Shown here piece by piece: positions 9,189 to 18,003 of a stretch of DNA of 64,000 nt. How positions within the stretch are numbered: the stretch's first letter is position 1; each line of letters starts with the position of its first letter. The notes under the pieces were generated by a model. That model had not been told where the DNA came from. It made no database searches and saw nothing but the letters and a program-made list of their open reading frames with translations. Source of the stretch: DASWOJ01 sp964250755 (lineage in GTDB: Bacteria; Pseudomonadota; Alphaproteobacteria; Acetobacterales; Acetobacteraceae); NCBI GenBank assembly GCA_964250755.1, contig CAXUHB010000001.1:248001-312000 (forward strand). The letters are read 5' to 3'. The position numbers were made by a program, and so were the translations under genes.

Positions 9189-9353
9189 GGTATTCATTCC
9201 TTGAATAAAGCGGTGGCGTGGATGCAACGCAGGTGGATGCACAGGGTTCGTTCCGCACGCTGGCGGACGCCGCTGGGTGCCCGGCACGGTTGGATCCACC
9301 ACAGGCCCGCATTGACGCGGTGCGGCACGCCTGCCATATCCGCGCCCCGGCCT

Positions 9354-9425
9354 GGCGGCGTAGCTCAGTGGTAGAGCAGGAGAATCATAATCTCTTGGTC
9401 GGCGGTTCAAATCCGTCCGCCGCTA
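9354..9425 (+). tRNA. tRNA-Met (anticodon CAU), elongator type
   Basis: A full cloverleaf can be drawn. The acceptor stem is GGCGGCG with CGCCGCT, the D arm GCTC-AGTGGTA-GAGC, the anticodon arm GGAGA-ATCATAA-TCTCT with CAT at 34-36, and the T arm GGCGG-TTCAAAT-CCGTC. The acceptor stem is fully paired (first pair G-U), so it is not the initiator tRNA. The CCA end is not encoded. CAU could also read Ile after lysidine modification, but the GGCGG...GCTACC ends match elongator Met. The 3' end overlaps the stop codon of the RNA ligase pseudogene on the other strand. Confidence 0.93.
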
Positions 9426-10002
9426 CCGGGTCTTCCTCGCCTCGGCTGGCCGTTTCAGGCCGAAGTCCCGCAGCTTGATCTTGGCCATCCTGCCGTCGGG
9501 GTGGTGGAACACAAGCCCTTCGATGTCATGGCCGGCCAACCATTTCGCCAACTCGGAGAAGCTACGCGGCGCGTCGGGAAAGACCGGAGCGCCAGCGTGC
9601 GGGACCAGCGTGTGGACTGGATGCCCTTCAAGATTGCCCTGCACCTTGGGGCCGAGCAGTTCGTAGGTGCCATCAGCCGGTGATCCAGCTGCGCTCAGGG
9701 CGGCGAAGCCCTCCCGATGCGCCGCATCTTCCGGCCCAGGCCCTACGGGCACCCAGCCTACGGTCTTGCCAGTTTCGGGGTCGGTGCCTTCGGCTTCAAA
9801 ATCGGGCGGGGTAGGCTGACCGGCCTTGCTCCCGCCGCTTGTAGTATGCGCCTCCACGCACGCGGCTGGATGGGCCGTCCAGCTTGCGCGTAGCTACGCC
9901 TTCGCCGCGGAACACCCAATCTGCGGCGGGATTCGGCACGTCCACAACGCGGCTGCGGTCGCCGGTCCAGTCACGCTCGAACAACGTTGGTATTTTCTTC
10001 AT
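9423..10002 (-). pseudogene. RNA ligase family gene, broken by one frameshift
   Basis: Two frames together encode one recognisable protein. The first, from ATG at 10002, reads MKKIPTLFERDW, then the nucleotidyl-transfer motif TRKLDG (Lys-x-Asp-Gly) and RGGAYYKRRE. The second continues with PPDFEAEGTDPETGKTVGWV, DGTYELLGPK, EGLVFHHPDG and AKIKLRDFGL, which match motifs III-V of RNA/DNA ligases of the DUF5565 type. The frames change near 9829-9832, after KRRE. One inserted base or two lost bases would explain it, so a sequencing error cannot be excluded. The stop codon overlaps the last bases of tRNA-Met on the opposite strand. If intact it would seal RNA 5'-phosphate ends. Confidence 0.8.
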
Positions 10003-10057
10003 GCTCGACGGCCCCCGGACGAGGTTGGCGACGCGCTTGGCGGCACGCGGTGTGGCT

Positions 10058-11497
10058 TCATAGTCCCCTCTGCCTTGGTGTCTCAGCCCTTGGCAGCCAC
10101 AGCGCCAGCAGGAAGGTGAGCGAGAGCAGGGCGATGTTGCAGGACAGGGCCGCGGCGAGGGCTGCGGCGTAGTCGGTCCGTGCAGTGCCGCCGTCCAGCA
10201 CGCCGAAGAAGACGCCGCCGATGCCGGCCACGCCCAATGCGAAGGCAATCTGCTGCACGGTCGAGAACACGCCCGACGCGGAGCCGGCGTCGGCAGCGGG
10301 GATGCGGCTGCTGCCGACCACCGTTGACACCAGCGCGGGCAGGGCGAAGCCCTGGCCGGTGCCGTAGATCACGAACAGGGCGGCCAGCAACCGTCCGTCC
10401 AGCGCCGCGCCGTGCGACGCGCGCGCCAACATGACGGTGCCGGCCAGGCCGAGCACCATCAGGGCGGTGCCCAGGTTGATGGTGCGCGGCCCGATCCGCC
10501 GGGCCACGGTTGACGACAGGCGGGAGCCGGCGACGAAGCCCGCGCCGAAGGCCACGAAGGTCAGGCCGGTTGCCAGCGGACCCTTGCCGAAGCCTTGCTG
10601 CAGGAACAGCGTGATGCTGAGAAAGAACGACGCCAGCCCGCCGAAGAAGGTCACGGCCATGACCAGGCCCAGGGAGAAGCTGCGGTCCCGGAAGAGGCGC
10701 AGGTTGACGAGGGGGACGCGGCCGCGGGCTTGCAGCGCCCACTCGTAGGCAACGAAGGCGGCCAGGGCGGGGAGGGACAGGGCCAGGCTGAGGAGGGACC
10801 AGGCGGGCCATCCGGCCTCGCGGCCTTCGACCAGGGGGACGGACAGCAGCAGGAGAGCGGCGGCACCCAGGGCGATGCCGCCGAGGTCCAGGCCGCCACG
10901 ACCGGGGGAGCGGGACTCTGGGAGGATGCGCTGGGCGGCGGCGGCTGCGGCGAGGCCGATGGGGACGTTGACCAGGAAGACGGGGCGCCAGGTGAGGCCG
11001 GCCGGGTTCCATTCGACCAGGGCGCCGCCGATGAGCTGGGCCAGGATGCTGGCGGCGCCCAGGGTGACGCCGAACCAGCCGATGGCGCGGGCGCGCTCGG
11101 CCTCCGGAAAGGTGACGCGGATGATGGCCAGAACCTGGGGGTTCATGAGGGCGGCCGTGAGGCCTTGCAGGATGCGGGCGGCGATGAGCTGGCCCGGCGT
11201 CCCCGCCAGTCCGCAGAACGCCGAGGCCGCGGTGAAGCCCGCCATGCCCCAAACGAACATGCGGCGGCGACCGTAGAGGTCTCCCATGCGGCCGCCGGTC
11301 ACCAGCAGAACGGCGAAGGCCAGGCCGTAACCGGCGACGACGAATTGCAGGTCCGCCGGGCGGGCGCCGAGATCGGCCTGCATGGCGGGGAGAGCGACGT
11401 TGACCACGAAGAAATCGAAGGAGGACAGGAAGGCCGCGGTCAGCACGAGGGCCAGGCCGATCCACCGGCGGGGGTCCGGGGCGACAGACGCGGACAA
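10058..11497 (-). CDS. MFS transporter, drug:H+ antiporter-2 (EmrB/QacA-like)
   Basis: A 479-residue membrane protein with about 14 hydrophobic segments. The N-terminal half shows the DHA2 signatures FLSSFDFFVVNVALPAM, then GGRMGDLYGRRRMF (MFS loop 2-3 motif) and LIGGALVEW. It would export toxic compounds or metabolites across the inner membrane using the proton gradient. The last segment repeats the FALGVAGIG pattern common in this family. No adaptor or outer-membrane partner is adjacent. Start ATG at 11497; a tiny possible reading frame ends three bases upstream. Confidence 0.9.
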   Translation of the reverse strand: MSASVAPDPRRWIGLALVLTAAFLSSFDFFVVNVALPAMQADLGARPADLQFVVAGYGLAFAVLLVTGGRMGDLYGRRRMFVWGMAGFTAASAFCGLAGTPGQLIAARILQGLTAALMNPQVLAIIRVTFPEAERARAIGWFGVTLGAASILAQLIGGALVEWNPAGLTWRPVFLVNVPIGLAAAAAAQRILPESRSPGRGGLDLGGIALGAAALLLLSVPLVEGREAGWPAWSLLSLALSLPALAAFVAYEWALQARGRVPLVNLRLFRDRSFSLGLVMAVTFFGGLASFFLSITLFLQQGFGKGPLATGLTFVAFGAGFVAGSRLSSTVARRIGPRTINLGTALMVLGLAGTVMLARASHGAALDGRLLAALFVIYGTGQGFALPALVSTVVGSSRIPAADAGSASGVFSTVQQIAFALGVAGIGGVFFGVLDGGTARTDYAAALAAALSCNIALLSLTFLLALWLPRAETPRQRGL

Positions 11498-11500
11498 GCG

Positions 11501-11629
11501 CTAGGCCGCCACGATGCGGACCTGGGCGGGGCGGGGCGGGGCGTGCTGGGCCGCGGCGGAGCGCAGGGCCGGCGGGGCGGCCAGGGCGGTGGCGGCGATC
11601 AGGGTGCGACTGGATGGGGTGGGGTGCAT
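11501..11629 (-). CDS. Possible small exported peptide upstream of the MFS gene
   Basis: A 42-codon frame preceded by GGAG at about nine bases and ending three bases before the MFS start. It begins MHPTPSSRTLIAATALAAPP and could be a signal-peptide-like leader. In DNA this GC-rich such frames arise by chance, so this is tentative. Confidence 0.3.
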   Translation of the reverse strand: MHPTPSSRTLIAATALAAPPALRSAAAQHAPPRPAQVRIVAA

Positions 11630-11761
11630 GAGGGGTCTCCGGCAGGGAGAGCGTAGCAGGGTCGGCCGGGCGGGACAGGGGGGCCTGCCTGCTCCGCAGG
11701 TGGGACGGCCGCTCGGCGCTGCATTGGCCGGTGTGGAACTGGCCGTCGCGGGAGCGTGTTC

Positions 11762-11812
<51 letters not shown>

Positions 11813-12083
11813 GCTCCGCCTCGCAGCCAAGACCCCCTCCCCCGATCGCCTTCTGGAGGAAGAGGGGAAATGACGTCGTATTGGGCAGCGTCGCACGGGG
11901 TTGCCGGTGGCGCGCGCAGATTGCACGCCAGGGGTGCGGTTGGGGGTTGGGTGTGCCGCTCACGAGGCTTCCGGCGGGCTTGCCTGGGGTGCTATCGGTC
12001 GCGCGGACGCTGGGCTGCTTGGGCGTTCCTGTGCGTGCCTGTCCCTGGCTGGGCGCGGTGCGGCGAATTGGAGGACCTTCCGC
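11813..12083. other. Leader region of the uroporphyrinogen methyltransferase gene
   Basis: No gene. I looked for a cobalamin riboswitch, which often precedes corrinoid genes, and did not find the B12-box. Only the ribosome binding site GGAGGA at 12070-12075 is clear. Confidence 0.5.
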
Positions 12084-13112
12084 GTGACCTATCCTGCACT
12101 GCCGCTTGAGCCGCCGCCGTTCACCCTTGGTCTTGCCGGGCAGACTGTGCTGGTGGTGGGCGGGGATGACGGCGTGGCGGCGCATCTGGAGGGTCAGGGC
12201 GCTGTGGTGCGGCGGCTTGCCAGGCCGGCGGGTGCGGCGGAGCTGGCGGGGGTCGCGCTGTGTCTGGCCCGGGCGGGGGATGCGGCCACTCGGGCGGCAG
12301 CCCAGGCAGCGGGAGTGCTGATGGGGACCTTGCCGGAGGCGCCGGCGCGGCGCGGCGGGCGGGCCAGCCTGGTGGGGTGCGGTCCCGGCGCGGTGGAGCT
12401 GCTGACGGTACGGGCGGTGCAGGTGATCCGGGACGCCGACGTGGTGCTGCATGACAAGCTGGTGGGAGACGGCGTGCTGAGGCTGGTGCGAGCCGGGGCG
12501 CGGCGGATCGATGTGGGCAAGCGATGCGGGCGCCATGCGATGAGCCAGGCGGCGATTAATGCGCTGATCGTGCGTCATGCGCAGGCGGGGGCGCATGTGG
12601 CGCGGCTGAAGGGGGGCGACCCGTTCGTGTTCGGGCGGGGCGGGGAGGAGCTGGAGAGCCTGCGGGCGGCAGGGGTGCCGACGGAGGTGGTGCCGGGGAT
12701 CACGGCGGCGCTGGCGACGGCGGCCCGGCTGGGGATACCGCTGACGCACCGGGGGGCGTCCCGGAGCCTGCACCTGATTACGGCGCATGGGGCGGATGAC
12801 AGGCTGCCGGAGCATGACTGGGTGGCGCTCGCCCGGGCTGGGGGGACCCTGGCGGTGTACATGGGGGTGCGGACGCTGCCGTTGCTGGCGGAGCGGCTGC
12901 TGGGGGCGGGGATGGCGGGAGACACGCCGGCGATTGCGGTGGAGAACGCGACGCTGCCGGGGGAGCGGCGGATGGCCGGGACCTTGGCGGGGATTGCGGG
13001 GGCGGTGGCGGAGGCCGGGCTGACGGGGCCGACGCTGGTGCTGATCGGGGCGGTGGTGGCGATGGCGGATGCGGGGGTGGTGGACGCTGTTGCGGGGCGA
13101 GTGGCGGCTTGA
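12084..13112 (+). CDS. Uroporphyrinogen-III C-methyltransferase (CysG-like with a shrunken first domain)
   Basis: A 342-residue protein starting at GTG with GGAGGA eight bases upstream. Residues about 95-335 are a complete SUMT domain: LVGCGPGAVELLTVRA, VVLHDKLV, RLKGGDPFVFGRGGEE and VVPGITAAL. It adds two methyl groups to uroporphyrinogen III to give precorrin-2 for siroheme or cobalamin. Residues about 15-90 resemble the start of the NAD-dependent dehydrogenase half of CysG (GQTVLVVGG) but are far shorter and lack the ferrochelatase part. The dehydrogenase/chelatase steps must therefore be elsewhere. The next gene downstream, a TrpD-like protein, often accompanies this gene in nitrate/sulfite loci. 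Confidence 0.88.
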   Translation: MTYPALPLEPPPFTLGLAGQTVLVVGGDDGVAAHLEGQGAVVRRLARPAGAAELAGVALCLARAGDAATRAAAQAAGVLMGTLPEAPARRGGRASLVGCGPGAVELLTVRAVQVIRDADVVLHDKLVGDGVLRLVRAGARRIDVGKRCGRHAMSQAAINALIVRHAQAGAHVARLKGGDPFVFGRGGEELESLRAAGVPTEVVPGITAALATAARLGIPLTHRGASRSLHLITAHGADDRLPEHDWVALARAGGTLAVYMGVRTLPLLAERLLGAGMAGDTPAIAVENATLPGERRMAGTLAGIAGAVAEAGLTGPTLVLIGAVVAMADAGVVDAVAGRVAA

Positions 13113-13243
13113 GGCTGGGCGGCTTGGGGCAGGGCGGACGTGAGGGGCGTTGCGGCTGGGGTGGGGAGGCTGGCTGGCGGTTTGCTGGCCTGCGGCAGGG
13201 CTGACCGGTGCTGATGCTGGGGTGACGTGGTGCTTGCGCCTTT

Positions 13244-13277
13244 CCTCACCCCGGTCCTCTCCCGGAGGGAGAGGGGG
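13244..13277. repeat. REP-like palindromic element, copy 1
   Basis: CCTCACCCCGGTCCTCTCCC followed by GGAGGGAGAGGGG. The second half folds back on the first (CTCTCCC/GGGAGAG). Other copies occur at 19522-19576, 54908-54947 and 55006-55045, all in intergenic DNA. Confidence 0.85.
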
Positions 13278-13389
13278 GCAGCGTGAAGCGGGTGCCCCAC
13301 CCCGCTTTGCACGCTGGCTGCCGACTGCGGCTGAGTTCAGCAGAGTGCGGGCTGGGTAGTCCCCTGGTTTCACGGCCACATCCTCCAAC

Positions 13390-13492
13390 GTCGTCGCGAG
13401 GCGCCCCTTGGTGCCACGGCGATCCAGAAGCCGTGCAGCAAGGCATCGTGCGGACCCCCCCCTGGGTCGCCGCGCTTGGCTCGCGACGATGG
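13390..13492. repeat. Pair of GGATCGCCG...CTCGCGACGA elements in inverted orientation
   Basis: The first copy (about 13390-13429) reads on the minus strand TTCTGGATCGCCGTGGCACC and continues to CTCGCGACGAC. The second (about 13462-13492, plus strand) reads CCCTGGGTCGCCGCGCTTGG then CTCGCGACGATGGG. A third copy lies at 40782-40820. These are dispersed palindromic intergenic repeats; the remaining DNA between 13113 and 13636 shows no gene. Confidence 0.65.
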
Positions 13493-13636
13493 GAGGCCGG
13501 GCGGACTCGGCTTTCAAATAGAGACACTGCCGCGGGCTGCATTTACGTTGCAGCGGATCGGGGGCGATGCGTGCAGCCCCGGCTGCCGCTGGAGTGCCGC
13601 GCCGCTTTGCTCCTTGTGATGACGGAAGGGTAGGCC

Positions 13637-14677
13637 TTGGATCATACCGCGCCTGAAGACCGTGCCGCCGTGCTGGATGAGCACCGGTTCGCCCAATATG
13701 TCCGCACGCTGGGGCGTGGGCCGGGGCGGAGCCGGAATCTGACGCGGGAGGAGGCTCGGACGGCGCTGGGGATGGTGCTGCAGGGGGAGGCCGATCCTCA
13801 TCAGGTCGGCGCGTTCCTGATGCTGCTGCGCTACCGGGGGGAGGACCCGGCGGAGATGGCGGGGCTGGTGGAGGCTTGCCGGGAGAGCATGGGGGCCGGG
13901 TTGCCGGCGGGGTGCGCGGCGGTGGACCTGGACTGGCCGTCCTATGGGGCGGGGCGGACGCGGGGGGAGCCCTGGTTCCTGCTGGCGGCGCTGGCGCTGG
14001 GGCGGGCGGGACATCGGGTGCTGATGCATGGGAGCAACGAGTTCTCACGCGGGACTGCCGTGGCCGAGGGGTTGGCGACGCTGGGGATGCGGGCGGCGCG
14101 GGACCGGGGGGATGCGGTTCGGCTGCTGGATGAGGCGGGGTTCGCCTACCTGCCGTTGGCGGCGATGTGCCCGGCGCTGGACCGGCTGCTGCGGCTGCGG
14201 AGCCTGCTGGGGCTGCGGTCGCCGCTGAACACGGCGGCGCGGCTGGTGAACCCGTTCGACGCGCGGGCGGGCGTGGATGGGGTGTTTCATCCCGGATACA
14301 TCGCGCTGCACCTGCAGACGGCGGAACGGCTGGGGCGCCAGCGGCTGGTCGTGGTGAAGGGCGGGGGCGGGGAGGCCGAGCGGTCGGCGGTGAAGGCCGT
14401 GGCGGCGCACTGGTTCGACCGCGTGGCGGGGGCCGGGGAGTTGGGGTTGGAGGCGGCTGGGGTGCCGGATGGGGAGGGGGCGGCGGGATTGGCGGAGACC
14501 TGGCTGGGGGCGGGCGGCACCGGGGCGGCGACGGCCCGGGCAACGGTGGGGTTGGGGCTGCTGGCGCTGGGTGTTGGACCGGAGGGGCTGGAGGCGGCGG
14601 CGGGGCGGGTTTGGGATGGGCGGCTTGGGGCGCCCGCACCTAGCCCGGCATCGCGCGGGCCAGCGCCACCAGGCTGA
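13637..14677 (+). CDS. TrpD-like glycosyl/phosphoribosyl transferase family protein (YbiB type)
   Basis: A 346-residue protein starting at TTG with GGAAGGG upstream. It has the small helical N-terminal domain of anthranilate phosphoribosyltransferase (NLTREEARTALGMVLQGEAD, GAFLMLLRYRGE) and the alpha/beta core (RVLMHGSNEFSRG, LGLRSPLNTAARLVNPF). The substrate-binding GTGGD loop of true TrpD is replaced by SYGAGRTRGEPW, as in the YbiB/TrpD2 subgroup, which binds nucleic acid in the studied example. It follows the SUMT gene, a pairing common in proteobacteria. Its last 38 bases overlap the end of the LysE gene on the other strand. Confidence 0.8.
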   Translation: MDHTAPEDRAAVLDEHRFAQYVRTLGRGPGRSRNLTREEARTALGMVLQGEADPHQVGAFLMLLRYRGEDPAEMAGLVEACRESMGAGLPAGCAAVDLDWPSYGAGRTRGEPWFLLAALALGRAGHRVLMHGSNEFSRGTAVAEGLATLGMRAARDRGDAVRLLDEAGFAYLPLAAMCPALDRLLRLRSLLGLRSPLNTAARLVNPFDARAGVDGVFHPGYIALHLQTAERLGRQRLVVVKGGGGEAERSAVKAVAAHWFDRVAGAGELGLEAAGVPDGEGAAGLAETWLGAGGTGAATARATVGLGLLALGVGPEGLEAAAGRVWDGRLGAPAPSPASRGPAPPG

Positions 14678-15260
14678 AGGCGATCAGCAGGGCGGCGGTG
14701 GCGCGGTTGAGGGTTCGCAGGACGGCGGCGTTCAGCCGGGTGCGCAGCAGGGCGGTTGCGGCGCTGAGCGCCGTCCACCAGGCCGCGGACCCGATGCACA
14801 CGCCCAGCACCAGAAGCGCGGCGTCCGGCGGGTCTGGCGGGTCGGCGCCGAACACCACGGTGACGGCGCCGAGCAGCATGACCAGCAGCATGGGGTTGAG
14901 GAGATTGACCGCCAGCGCGGACAGGTAGGCTGCCGCCAGCGACCCGGCCGCCGCGCGGTGGCCGGGCCGCGGGCCGGGACGCCGGAGCAGGCGGATGGCG
15001 AGAGCGGTCATCAGCAGGGCGCTGCCCAGGCTGAGCAGGGCGCCGTTGGTGGTCAGCCAAGGCTCGACCTGATGCAGGCACAGCAGGAGGAGCAGGGCGT
15101 AGCCGGCCTGGACGGTGACAGCACCAGCGCCGGTTGCGAGGCCCCGGGTGATGCCCTGCGTCAGGGTGCGGCTGATGCACAGGACGCCCATCGGCCCGAC
15201 CGGGGCGGTGACGGACAGGCCGACCAGGCCGCCTTGCAGGATAAGGGTGAGATCGTTCAC
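14640..15260 (-). CDS. LysE/RhtB family amino-acid exporter
   Basis: A 206-residue membrane protein with about six hydrophobic segments. The signature GLSVTAPVGPMGVLCISRTL at the N-terminus and NLLNPMLLVMLLGAV in the middle are typical of LysE-type exporters. It likely exports an amino acid or derivative. GTG at 15260 is chosen because AGGGA lies about ten bases upstream and the protein then begins at the usual place before the first helix. The 3' end overlaps the convergent TrpD-like gene. Confidence 0.87.
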   Translation of the reverse strand: MNDLTLILQGGLVGLSVTAPVGPMGVLCISRTLTQGITRGLATGAGAVTVQAGYALLLLLCLHQVEPWLTTNGALLSLGSALLMTALAIRLLRRPGPRPGHRAAAGSLAAAYLSALAVNLLNPMLLVMLLGAVTVVFGADPPDPPDAALLVLGVCIGSAAWWTALSAATALLRTRLNAAVLRTLNRATAALLIAFSLVALARAMPG

Positions 15261-15314
15261 GGCTGATGCTTCCCTGGGGACGCTGGACGGGAGCATGGGC
15301 CAGGCGGGGGCCGC

Positions 15315-15330
15315 AGTGACTGGGGTCACA
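15315..15330. promoter_or_regulatory. Palindromic operator-like site upstream of the LysE gene
   Basis: AGTGACTGGGGTCACA is a near-perfect inverted repeat (GTGAC/GTCAC) about 55-70 bases before the LysE start. TTGTCA on the minus strand (15351-15356) could be a -35 box, placing the palindrome over the -10 region. It resembles CRP/FNR-type half sites and the palindrome at 26657-26674. Confidence 0.45.
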
Positions 15331-15533
15331 TGGGGGCGTATTTGATACGATGACAATCTGGTCGTTAGGGCAGTGTTGCGGACGGCGCTGATGGCCGTGA
15401 CGGAACGGCCGCGCCTGGTGCCGTGCGGGCAGGCGGGCGGGGTGCGCCGTGGTGGCATCGCATGCGACGGGCGGCCGGGGGGTGATGCCGGGGTGGCGGG
15501 AGACGCCAGTGGGCGAGGCCCTGCGGGGGGCGG

Positions 15534-16322
15534 CTAGGCTTCGCGTGGGGGGCGCCATCTGCCGGGGGCTTGGGGTGGCGGGTGGGGGAAGGTGGCGATC
15601 AGGCTGGACAGGCTGCCGGGTGGGCCGGCGCCGTCGTGAGCTGGGACGGGTGTGCTGGGGATGATGGTGCGCCCTGGCGGGGCGGGACCGGGCGTGGCTG
15701 AAGGTTGAGGGACGTGGGGGTTGCCGAGTGGGGTGGTGGCGGGGTGAGGGCGGCTGGGGGCGGCGGCCCGGGCGGCGAGGTCCCCAATGTCCTTGGGCGT
15801 GCGGCGCTTGAAGGGGCGGGTGCCGGGGTGGGCATCCAGGCCGAGGTCTCGGCGGATTTCGGTGATGATCTCGGCGACCGGGCGGTGGGTCAGGTCGTCT
15901 TCGAGGTCCGGGGTGTCCAGGCGCTCGCGCAGCTCGGTTTGCAGGGCCTCGGCGGCGTCGCTGTCCGGGTTGTGGGCGCGCTGGATGGTGTCCTCGGTTT
16001 CGCGGAGGATGCGCTTGCGGGCGTCGGCACGGAGTTGGGCCGGGTCGCGGGCGGGCGCTGGGGGTTGGGTGAGGGTGCGGGCGAGGAGGATGCTGCGGCG
16101 GACGGCCCGGGCGAGGCGGTCGAAGGCTGCCGTGGTGGCGATGAGGTCTGGGGAAGGGGTGGGGGCTGGCGCGGGTTGGGGTTGGGGGGTGGCTTGGTCA
16201 TGCAGGGCGCGGGCGAGGTTGGTGGCCATGGTGATGAAGTCGTGCAGGGACTGGCGGTAGAACTGGGTGTCTGCCGCTTGCTGGGCGGGGTCGTTGGGGG
16301 TTGGGGTTGGGTGGGGTGACAT
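15534..16322 (-). CDS. Hypothetical Pro-rich protein
   Basis: A 262-residue soluble protein of unknown function. Residues about 20-45 and 60-150 are predicted helical (FYRQSLHDFITMATNLARAL; ADARKRILRETEDTIQRA), separated by a Pro/Ala linker. The C-terminal 90 residues are Pro-rich and probably disordered. No signal peptide. It has a consistent reading frame with high third-position GC, which supports a real gene. Its start region is the last GC-rich DNA before the AT-rich island at 16.3 kb. Confidence 0.6.
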   Translation of the reverse strand: MSPHPTPTPNDPAQQAADTQFYRQSLHDFITMATNLARALHDQATPQPQPAPAPTPSPDLIATTAAFDRLARAVRRSILLARTLTQPPAPARDPAQLRADARKRILRETEDTIQRAHNPDSDAAEALQTELRERLDTPDLEDDLTHRPVAEIITEIRRDLGLDAHPGTRPFKRRTPKDIGDLAARAAAPSRPHPATTPLGNPHVPQPSATPGPAPPGRTIIPSTPVPAHDGAGPPGSLSSLIATFPHPPPQAPGRWRPPREA

Positions 16323-16551
16323 GAACAGAAAGAGAACATTGTTGGGTCGGGAGTGTCAAGACCTGGGCAGGACCGCTACCGAAGAAACCAAAACATCATC
16401 CGAGCCGAATTCGTGTTGCTTACAAGTAGCATAATATTCTGTAGTTGTTGGGTCATAATATGTTCGCTATGAGTCTGCTGCAGCTTGCTTCTGATATTCG
16501 CTCAAGATGTTGAAAAAGAGGTATTTTCAGACATCATCTTAATTACTTTTC

Positions 16552-18003
16552 TCAAGGCAGTTCTACCCGAGTTGCTTTAGATACCTCCTTGATGAATGTT
16601 TGTGCGGCTCTCCTGTTAGAGGATGTCATTAGCCAAGAATTGAAGCACGCCTTTATCAAGATCTCCTCAGGTACATTCAGAGACTCAGCGACAAAGTTGA
16701 AACGATCATGTAAGTCTTTGCCTGTAGAGCGTTCGAGCGAATCATCAATTAGGTCTTCCGATCTGTTCAATTCGCGAGCGACCCTTGACTTCCGCAAAGT
16801 GGAGACCTCTAAAAGCTCCGTTTCCATAGCCTGTACAAACGGTAGGAAAACAATAGGGTGTTTCGATTGCCAACTGGCGGCTTCTGCTCGCATGTCTCCA
16901 TCTATTATCCCTATGAAAGTGCAGCTACCGATTGTGCCTGGGATTCCGCCAAGCGTCTTTTTTACGCCACCTGCGCCATCTGTTATGATTACTATTTCCA
17001 CCTTCGCCACAGACGCGAAATCAAACATGCCAAGTAGTTCGCCTAAGACGCGCTCACCTAACTTGTCCTCAACGAAGAATATGACGTTGCGAGAAGGACC
17101 CATCCCAAGCCGCCCCAAGGTTCGTACCTTCGACTCTCTACCCACTGGGAACAGAGACTTGCCGTTTGCTCGTCGAATAGGGAATATAAATTGATCTGGA
17201 ACCTCCATGGCGATAGAGGGGGAGTGTGTAGTGAAGATTATACCTAGGTGTTTAGACAACGAGAAGCTTGCAACCAAGCCAAAGATGGCTGAGTGGCTGT
17301 GGGCGGGGAGATAAGCCTCGGGCTCTTCAATTAGAATCATACCGTAAGGCTCTGCAGTCAAGCAGGCCCAAGCAATATAGAATGCAGAAAGTTCGCCAGT
17401 GGCCATTGAACGTGAGTCGTATCGTATGCCTTCAGCCTCTACCTCAAAGAATGGAAAAAAGATTGAGCCAACTTCAATTTCGCGGTAGCGTGCTGCCGTA
17501 TATGACTTCATACAGATAAGTGATAGAGTGCTTCGAGTCTTGCGATCGACCTCAATGAAATCCAGTCCCTCAGTAACCACACCATAGTCTTGCGATGCAG
17601 CATTTTGCTGTATAAGAATCGTTCGCCCTTCCAAACTGATAAGTCTGGCTCCATGTGGATAGCCGGACCTAACAGCTTCACTTTGATCCTCAACAGTATA
17701 ATTGACGGTAAAGCTCTGGCCAAGACAGGTAATTGCCAGACTTATTGTGCAGCCGGAGAGCCTATCTGTATTGCGCGGCGCGGGATCGCCGGTCGCACAA
17801 AGGGCGGAGTATACCAATTCGAGAAAAGCCGTCTTACCGACGCCTGTACCTCCGCATATAGCTAGAAAACCAAGGCCAAGGTTAAGTTTGGAGTCGATAA
17901 AGCCAGGTAGCCCCTTCAGCTCAAGGCTCTCGATGGCTGGGGCTGAGTCTTTATGTCGCTTCGCAAGAGCATTGCGAATTCTGCCAAGCTCAGCTATGCG
18001 CAC
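16552..18003 (-). CDS. ABC-type ATPase with C-terminal TOPRIM domain (OLD-like)
   Basis: A 483-residue protein. The N-terminal ATPase has Walker A GGTGVGKTA (about residue 50), a signature-like segment MATGELSAFYIAW, Walker B MILIEEPEAYLP and the switch His in FTTHSPS. The C-terminal half shows TOPRIM features: the Glu motif FFVEDKLGERVL and the DxD motif IIDGDMR. This is the architecture of OLD-family nucleases, ATP-regulated DNases of phage and defence systems. I chose GTG at 18003 because GGGAG lies seven bases upstream. Longer starts at 18060 or 18087 (TTG) lack a ribosome site. The start overlaps the DUF262 gene end by 14 bases, so the two are co-translated. AT-rich, transferred DNA. Confidence 0.78.
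   Translation of the reverse strand: MRIAELGRIRNALAKRHKDSAPAIESLELKGLPGFIDSKLNLGLGFLAICGGTGVGKTAFLELVYSALCATGDPAPRNTDRLSGCTISLAITCLGQSFTVNYTVEDQSEAVRSGYPHGARLISLEGRTILIQQNAASQDYGVVTEGLDFIEVDRKTRSTLSLICMKSYTAARYREIEVGSIFFPFFEVEAEGIRYDSRSMATGELSAFYIAWACLTAEPYGMILIEEPEAYLPAHSHSAIFGLVASFSLSKHLGIIFTTHSPSIAMEVPDQFIFPIRRANGKSLFPVGRESKVRTLGRLGMGPSRNVIFFVEDKLGERVLGELLGMFDFASVAKVEIVIITDGAGGVKKTLGGIPGTIGSCTFIGIIDGDMRAEAASWQSKHPIVFLPFVQAMETELLEVSTLRKSRVARELNRSEDLIDDSLERSTGKDLHDRFNFVAESLNVPEEILIKACFNSWLMTSSNRRAAQTFIKEVSKATRVELP

Noticed and set aside
11813..12083. Cobalamin riboswitch before the SUMT gene
   Set aside because: No B12-box or conserved stem pattern was found.
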